Source: Caryophanales bacterium UBA4951 (GTDB lineage: Bacteria > Bacillota_I > Bacilli_A > RFN20 > CAG-826). From it: 17,981 nucleotides of DNA. Below are positions 13,492 to 17,981 of the stretch, piece after piece. The DNA is taken from NCBI GenBank assembly GCA_002397465.1, contig DHAP01000033.1, positions 1 to 17,981 on the forward strand, given 5' to 3'. A model generated the notes under the pieces. The model did no database searches, had not been told where the DNA came from, and saw only the letters and a list, made by a program, of their open reading frames with translations. A program made the translations under genes and the position numbers. Within the stretch, counting starts at the first letter, position 1; the number at the start of each line of letters is the position of its first letter.

Positions 13492-14976
13492 TCAGTCGAA
13501 CTTCTTCTCGAGGTAGCGGATGTAGGCTTCGCTTGAGAGGTGCTTGCCCGTGATCTTCATGATCCAATCATCGGGTGAGAGATAATCGTAGGCGAAGTCC
13601 TTTTCGGCTAGATAAGCAAGGATCTTCTTGAACTCGCCCTTTTCGATGAGGGAGGCGAATCCGATGTCCTTTTCCATTTGCTCTTTTATCATGGCGCCAT
13701 AGAGGTTTCCAAGGGCGTAAGAAGGGAAATATCCCCATAAAGCCTCGCTCCAATGTGTGTCCTGCATGCAGCCATCCTTGTCATTGGGGACATCGACGTC
13801 GAGATAGTCTTTGTATTTCTTCTTCCATAAAGCGGGGACGTCTTTGCACTCGATGGTTCCGTTGATGAGCTCTTTCTCGATCTCGTAACGGACGATGATG
13901 TGCAAGCAATAGGAGAGCTCGTCGGCCTCGCAGCGGATGAGCCACGGCTCTATCTTGTTGACGAGGTGATAGAAGTCCTCCTCGTTCATGTAGCTGAAGC
14001 CGGGATCAAGGGTCTCTTCGGCGGCCTTCTTCATATAAGGCATGAACTCCTTGCTCCTTCCGATGATGTTCTCGTAGAAGCGGGAGTGGGTCTCACAGAT
14101 GGCCGCGGTCGCCAGGCTTTCGGAATATCCGTCATAGAGATTCTGTGGTTTGTTCTGGAATTCGAGGCAGTGCCCGCCTTCATGAAGGCAGGTGAAGACG
14201 TTGCTGCGCCAATCGTTCACGAGATATTTGGTGGTGAGACGGGCGTCATGCTGATGGTTGTCGTTGCTGAAAGGATGGGCGCTGACCATGAGGCATCCGC
14301 CTTTCATGTCATAGCCGATAAGATCGAGCATTTTTCTCCCCATCTGTTCTTGCTTGTCGACGGGGTAAGGCTTTATCTCCGGAAGCGAATAGCCTTTTTG
14401 CTTCTCTTTGGCTTTCTTAAGCAAAGGGATGAGCTTTTCCTTCAAAGGGTTGAATATCGAGTCGAGCATCGCTTCGCTTTCGCCCGGCTCATAGGAATCA
14501 AGGCAAGAGTCATAACGGCTCTTCATGCCATCCTTATGCTGATAGTCGGCGACCACTCTCGAGATGTCGACTAGATGCTGCCAGTAGGGGAGCCAGCTCT
14601 TGAAATCGTTGGCGGGTCTGTATTTACGCCACATCTCGTTGGATTTTGAGATGGCGTTCCTGTAGGAGAGGTATTCCTCTAATGGCATCTTCCTCAGCAA
14701 GGCGACCTGGTTATACAAAGACGAGAAGAGACGTTTCTCCATCGGGGGGGCCTTTTCTTCTTTAAGCCCGCTTTCGACGGCCTTCACGAAGCCGGGATCG
14801 CTATAGATCTTGGCTTCCTCTCCGGCGAGATAATCCATCAGCTCGCCCTCATCGGAGATGCCTTCTTCTCCGCATAAGGTGGCCAAATCGTAATAAAGGA
14901 TCGAATCGACGTGTTTGCACCTTCTGAGTTTCTTCAAATACGGTTCAAGCATTAGGAATGACTGTGTATGTTCCAT
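13492..14976 (-). CDS. M32 family metallocarboxypeptidase (Taq carboxypeptidase type)
   Basis: A 494-residue zinc carboxypeptidase of family M32, near the family length of about 500. The family-specific order is intact: SAHPFSNDNHQHDARLTTKYL, then CLHEGGHCLEFQ with the HEXXH motif HEGGH at 265-269, then ETHSRFYENIIGRSKEF with the third metal ligand region, then LHIIVRYEIEKELING and the WSEALWGYFPSYALGNLYGA segment. The protein is mostly helical and cytoplasmic and removes C-terminal residues from peptides. AAGGA five bases before the ATG sets the start. The homologue in Bacillus is ypwA. It is monocistronic in reverse. With the M3 peptidase it suggests active peptide use. Confidence 0.93.
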   Translation of the reverse strand: MEHTQSFLMLEPYLKKLRRCKHVDSILYYDLATLCGEEGISDEGELMDYLAGEEAKIYSDPGFVKAVESGLKEEKAPPMEKRLFSSLYNQVALLRKMPLEEYLSYRNAISKSNEMWRKYRPANDFKSWLPYWQHLVDISRVVADYQHKDGMKSRYDSCLDSYEPGESEAMLDSIFNPLKEKLIPLLKKAKEKQKGYSLPEIKPYPVDKQEQMGRKMLDLIGYDMKGGCLMVSAHPFSNDNHQHDARLTTKYLVNDWRSNVFTCLHEGGHCLEFQNKPQNLYDGYSESLATAAICETHSRFYENIIGRSKEFMPYMKKAAEETLDPGFSYMNEEDFYHLVNKIEPWLIRCEADELSYCLHIIVRYEIEKELINGTIECKDVPALWKKKYKDYLDVDVPNDKDGCMQDTHWSEALWGYFPSYALGNLYGAMIKEQMEKDIGFASLIEKGEFKKILAYLAEKDFAYDYLSPDDWIMKITGKHLSSEAYIRYLEKKFD

Positions 14977-15114
14977 AAATTCCTTCTTTCGAAAGATATC
15001 TTCTCACAAAAATCCGACATGTCACTAAAAAAGGCCGGTATTACGTCTCCTTTGGTTAACGAAAACGCCATCATGAACCATGAAAAGCTTACCTAAGGGC
15101 ATTATCATAGGCTC

Positions 15115-15372
15115 ATGAAGAAATATATTCTTAAAATAGGTGGGATGAGATGCGAGATGTGCGAATGCCACATCAATGACGTCATCAGAAAAATCCCTGG
15201 CGTCAAAAAGGTCAAAAGCTCGCATCTGAAGAATGAGTCAGTCGTCATCTCCCTCGATCATATCGACGAAGACGTCTTCAAGAAAGCCATTGAGGGACAG
15301 GGTTATTATTATCTTGGCTATCAAGAGGAAGAGTATAAGAAAAAAGGACTGTTCGATTTTCTGAAGAAATGA
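15115..15372 (+). CDS. Heavy-metal-associated (HMA) domain protein
   Basis: A protein of 85 residues with a ferredoxin-like HMA fold. The metal site is GMRCEMCECH: C13 and C16 correspond to the classic CxxC, with an extra C18 and H19. It continues IRKIPGVKKVKSS and a strand VVISLDH as in copper chaperones and the N-terminal domains of metal ATPases. A basic tail follows residue 75. It probably binds Cu(I) or a similar soft metal. No P-type ATPase or copper repressor gene lies next to it in the window; the neighbour is the convergent iron-transport unit. The ribosome site is weak (ATAGG three bases before the ATG). ATGAAA (15080-15085), 17 bp, TATCAT (15103-15108) is a weak promoter candidate. 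Upstream, 14977-15114 holds nothing else I can support. Confidence 0.85.
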   Translation: MKKYILKIGGMRCEMCECHINDVIRKIPGVKKVKSSHLKNESVVISLDHIDEDVFKKAIEGQGYYYLGYQEEEYKKKGLFDFLKK

Positions 15373-15403
15373 AAAGCCCCGGAACTGAATCCGAGGCTTT
15401 TTC
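15372..15403. terminator. Terminator after the HMA gene, probably bidirectional
   Basis: AAAAGCCCCGG (15372-15382) pairs with CCGAGGCTTTT (15391-15401) around an 8-base loop, with one C-A mismatch, followed by TTC. It begins in the HMA stop codon and also faces the end of the reverse regulator gene. Confidence 0.82.
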
Positions 15404-15417
15404 TCCACTAACGCTTA

Positions 15418-15735
15418 TCAGCAGCCTTCAAGGAGGTCTCTGGCGGCTCTTTTCCCTTCTAGCTGGCTTAAAGAGAAGGACTCAGAGATGCATGAGGAGA
15501 GCTTGAGGTAAACTTCAGACAGTCTGTCGATCTCCTCTTTGCCCTTTTTGGTCATGTAGAGCCTTTTGGAAGAGGGGTTCATGCGGATGATGCCCTCGTC
15601 TAGAAGAACCCGGATCTCTTTGAAGACGCAGGCTCTCGAGACGCCGAGGCTGCTTGCGAGGTCAACGGCTTTGAAGCCGTTCTCGTCACACTCGGCAATC
15701 GCGAGATAAAGTTTTCTTCTTGTGCAGGGTTTCAT
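15418..15735 (-). CDS. Winged-helix transcriptional regulator linked to feoB (DtxR-like N-terminal domain)
   Basis: A 105-residue DNA-binding protein. The helix-turn-helix spans about 22-43 (AVDLASSLGVSRACVFKEIRVLL) with a wing at 50-62 and MTKKGKEEID after it, a layout like the N-terminal domain of DtxR/MntR or of MarR-type proteins. The rest (70-105) looks like a remnant dimer region but shows none of the His and Glu metal ligands of DtxR; instead there are cysteines at 4, 16, 36, 82 and a final C105. The start overlaps the stop of the upstream small membrane gene as ATGA, so translation is coupled. Position suggests control of iron uptake, with iron or an Fe-S cluster sensed through cysteines as one option. 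That function is inference. Confidence 0.75.
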   Translation of the reverse strand: MKPCTRRKLYLAIAECDENGFKAVDLASSLGVSRACVFKEIRVLLDEGIIRMNPSSKRLYMTKKGKEEIDRLSEVYLKLSSCISESFSLSQLEGKRAARDLLEGC

Positions 15736-15929
15736 TTCTTATCCTCTCCCGAAGAAGCCATTTCCTTCTTCTTTTCGGCATGATAGGCATCGACCAACTG
15801 CTTGCCAACCCCTTTGCAGGCACAGCTTTCGATTGGCTCGCCCTTGTGCTTCTTATAGATGAAATAAGAAGCGAGGGCGATTGAAAGCAAACCCACAAGG
15901 ACGATGACGAGGACATCGACCCAGTTCAT
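15732..15929 (-). CDS. FeoB-associated small membrane protein
   Basis: A 65-residue protein with one membrane helix at about residues 6-26 followed by a basic stop (YKKHKG) and a cytoplasmic tail. The tail has C36 and C38 (ESCACKG) and a lysine-rich end. This matches the small FeoB-associated cysteine-rich membrane proteins found after feoB in Bacillota, although here only two cysteines are present. Its ATG follows the feoB stop with no gap (TAAATG), and AGGAGG in the end of feoB provides the ribosome site. It probably assists FeoB in ferrous iron uptake, as FeoC does in enterics; that role is inferred from position. Confidence 0.82.
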   Translation of the reverse strand: MNWVDVLVIVLVGLLSIALASYFIYKKHKGEPIESCACKGVGKQLVDAYHAEKKKEMASSGEDKK

Positions 15930-17981
15930 TTACTGGGCCTCCTTCTTTTTGAGATCGTTTCTCTTGTTGATGAAATGGATGATGAAGTAAGTGAGAACGG
16001 CTGCGGCAAGCCAGATGAAGCAAGTCCACCACCAGCTGCCGATGGTGTAGATCATCGATCCAACGAGATAAGCGGTGCCAAGCCAGAAGAAGATGGTTCC
16101 TTTGAACTTGCCTTTAGGAAGCTCGCTCTTGGCGGTGGCGGTGGCGGCGAAGCATGGTATGGCGAAGATGTTGAAGGCGATGAAACTCAATAATCCCGGA
16201 ATGCTGATGCCAGTGTCTTTGGCAATGGCCATGACATAGGCGATGTTGGTAGTCGCCTCATCAAGATCAGGATCGAAGGTGTGGCCTAAGCTGGCCGCCA
16301 AGGTACCGAAGGTCCCAATGACGTTTTCTTTGGCGATCAAGCCGGATATCGCAGCGACTCCAAACGTCCAGCCAGAGCCGTTCATGCCTCCGGTGAGTTG
16401 TGAACCAAAGCCAAGCGGCGTGAAGATCGGCTGAATGAGTTTCCCAAGGCTGGCGAGGATGGAACTTCCCATCTCTTCATCGGATAGATACGACCAGTTC
16501 CAGGCGAAGTGGGAGAGGAACCAGATGAGAATGGTCGAAGCAAGGATGATGGTGAAAGCCTTTTTGACGAAGTGCTTGGTTTTGTCCCAGACGTGGATCA
16601 TCAAGGCTTTGAACTGAGGCATATGGTAAGAAGGGAGCTCCATGATGAATGGAGGGGTCTCTCCTTTAAGAGTCGTGTGTCTCATGATCAAAGCGGCGAT
16701 CAAAGCGACGACGACGCCTAATATGTACATCCCAAAGGTGATGAGGTCGGCGTTAGGCATATTGAGGAATTCGGCGATGCATCCGGCGCAGGCCAAGATG
16801 ATAGGAAGCTTGGCTCCGCAGGAGAAATAAGGTATGACGCGGATGGTAGAAGTCTTCTCGTTATCGGTCGCCAAGGTTCTGGTGTTCATCATGGCAGGCA
16901 CTGAGCAGCCAAATCCCATGATCATCGGAAGGAAGGCACGTCCGGATAAGCCATATCGACGGAAGATTTTGTCGAGGATGAAGGCGATTCTCGCCATATA
17001 TCCCGAATCTTCAAGGATGCAGAAGAAGAGGAAGAGCAAGGCAATCTGCGGCAAGAAACTCAAGACGGCGAATAAGCCGCCCATGATGCCATCACAGACG
17101 AGACCCGTCGCCCATTCGGCGGCTTGAGCCCCTTCCATGGCCGTTCTTGTGATGCCGGTCAGATAATCGGTGCAGTTGACCAAAAGGTTCTGCAAGAAGA
17201 CGCCGAGCGAATTGATGCCTCCGTTGGAGAAGAGACCGCTGAAAGGCCCGTCTCCTGGGAAGGTCGTATCGATGGCTCCCATCGCGTGGAGATAGAACAG
17301 ATCATCTGAGAAGGTGAAGTGGAATATCAGGAAGATAATAAGCGCGAAGATCAATAACGAGGCCCATTTGTTGGTCATCACCCGGTCGATCTTGTCCGAA
17401 GTGGACATCTTTTCCGAGGCTTTCTTGACGCGCTTCTTCTCATATATGGCGAGCTCGGCGGAGATATATTTGTATCTCGCGTCGGCGATCATGGCCTCGA
17501 AGTCATTGCCAAACGTATCGTCTTTGTAAGTGAGTTTGTAATCGGTGACTTTCTTGAGGAAGGCCGGTTCAAGCTTGGCTTCGATCTCGTCATTCTCGAC
17601 GAGCTTGGTGGCGTGGAACAAAGCGTTTTGGATGTTCTCTTTTTTGTAGTCTTTCTCCAATTCATCGATAAGCCCTTGGACCGGGCATCCTTTTAGCAAG
17701 GAGTGGCCTTTGCGGGGATTATTGGAGGCTTTCACGGCGGAAAGCATCAACAAATCAAGGTTTTCCTCTTTGAGGGCCGAAATGGCGACGACGGGGACGC
17801 CAAGTTTTGTAGAGAGGGCTTTGACGTCGATGGAGTCGCCGTTCTTGTCGACCGCGTCCATCATGTTGAGGGCGATTACGACTGGGACGTCCATCTCGAG
17901 GATCTGCGTCGAGAGATAAAGGTTCCTTTCAAGGTTCGTCGCGTCGAGGATGTTGATGACACAGTCTGGTTTCTCGTCGAG
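15930..17981 (-). CDS. feoB: Ferrous iron transporter FeoB (partial, N-terminus beyond the window)
   Basis: The reading frame is open to the right edge; 683 residues lie inside and roughly the first 95 (P-loop and switch regions) are outside. The first visible residues, VINILDATNLERNLYLSTQIL, belong to the G domain, followed by the G4 motif NMMD and a G5-like SALKEEN. A cytoplasmic helical region comes next, then the membrane part with the FeoB signature GFGCSVPAMMNTRTL, FSCGAKLPI with its conserved Cys, and a second repeat near AKENVIGTFGT. FeoB imports Fe(II) across the cell membrane using GTP. An internal ATG at 17894 is not the true start, since upstream codons also match the family. The feo unit continues with two small genes. 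Confidence 0.96.
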   Translation of the reverse strand, partial: LDEKPDCVINILDATNLERNLYLSTQILEMDVPVVIALNMMDAVDKNGDSIDVKALSTKLGVPVVAISALKEENLDLLMLSAVKASNNPRKGHSLLKGCPVQGLIDELEKDYKKENIQNALFHATKLVENDEIEAKLEPAFLKKVTDYKLTYKDDTFGNDFEAMIADARYKYISAELAIYEKKRVKKASEKMSTSDKIDRVMTNKWASLLIFALIIFLIFHFTFSDDLFYLHAMGAIDTTFPGDGPFSGLFSNGGINSLGVFLQNLLVNCTDYLTGITRTAMEGAQAAEWATGLVCDGIMGGLFAVLSFLPQIALLFLFFCILEDSGYMARIAFILDKIFRRYGLSGRAFLPMIMGFGCSVPAMMNTRTLATDNEKTSTIRVIPYFSCGAKLPIILACAGCIAEFLNMPNADLITFGMYILGVVVALIAALIMRHTTLKGETPPFIMELPSYHMPQFKALMIHVWDKTKHFVKKAFTIILASTILIWFLSHFAWNWSYLSDEEMGSSILASLGKLIQPIFTPLGFGSQLTGGMNGSGWTFGVAAISGLIAKENVIGTFGTLAASLGHTFDPDLDEATTNIAYVMAIAKDTGISIPGLLSFIAFNIFAIPCFAATATAKSELPKGKFKGTIFFWLGTAYLVGSMIYTIGSWWWTCFIWLAAAVLTYFIIHFINKRNDLKKKEAQ

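Noticed and set aside
13900..14574. Forward open frame of 224 codons opposite the M32 gene
   Set aside because: Antisense to the zinc-site region of a confident peptidase; no ribosome site and no domain.
17892..17894. feoB start at the internal ATG near the right edge
   Set aside because: The 29 codons upstream are open and match the FeoB G domain, so the gene simply runs out of the window.

Overview
The window reads as chromosomal, mostly housekeeping DNA of a Bacillota bacterium on the Bacilli side (possibly a gut-type Erysipelotrichia or RF39/RFN20-like lineage; that rank is inference). The strongest pointer is an rpoE gene for the RNA polymerase delta subunit. AAGGAG-type ribosome binding sites, an fbaA gene next to rpoE, and a CcpA-type cre-like site agree. 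TGA is a normal stop (for example ispF), so the code is standard.

Layout, left to right. 1-360: a cold shock protein with its own terminator. 361-5054: a five-gene forward unit ychF-ispF-argS-rpoE-fbaA, with a promoter whose -10 lies inside a perfect inverted repeat and a strong UUCG-loop terminator. 5071-6522 (reverse): an FAD enzyme very like the polyunsaturated fatty acid (linoleate) isomerase of Cutibacterium, with a cre-like site in its promoter. 6680-7483 (forward): a cysQ-type nucleotidase. 7577-8248: two small paralogous two-helix membrane proteins, each with its own terminator. 8295-9399 (reverse): a NifU-C-terminal-type Fe-S protein and exonuclease III. 9651-11753 (forward): a small winged-helix-like protein coupled to an M3 oligoendopeptidase. 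11837-12724 (reverse): a class I fructose-bisphosphate aldolase. 12836-13459 (forward): a flavodoxin-fold reductase with a compact cysteine motif. 13492-14976 (reverse): an M32 carboxypeptidase. 15115-15372 (forward): an orphan HMA metal-binding protein. 15418-17981 (reverse): an iron-transport unit with feoB (cut by the window edge), a FeoB-associated small membrane protein and a winged-helix regulator, tightly coupled.

How it fits together: information processing (ychF, argS, rpoE, exoA), glycolysis (two unrelated aldolases), isoprenoid synthesis (ispF), peptide turnover (M3 and M32 peptidases) and iron/Fe-S handling (feoB unit, Nfu, Isf-like flavoprotein). Gene ends are closed by short strong hairpins, several of them bidirectional between convergent genes. 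There is no stretch over 300 bases without a gene; the largest gaps are 9400-9650 and 7802-8008. I see no tRNA, rRNA, CRISPR, insertion sequence or phage gene. No wholly new system is evident. The most interesting items are the fatty-acid isomerase homologue, the paired small membrane proteins with shared TTACCG operator-like motifs nearby, the RQC-like small protein, and the feo-linked regulator that seems to lack the usual DtxR metal ligands.
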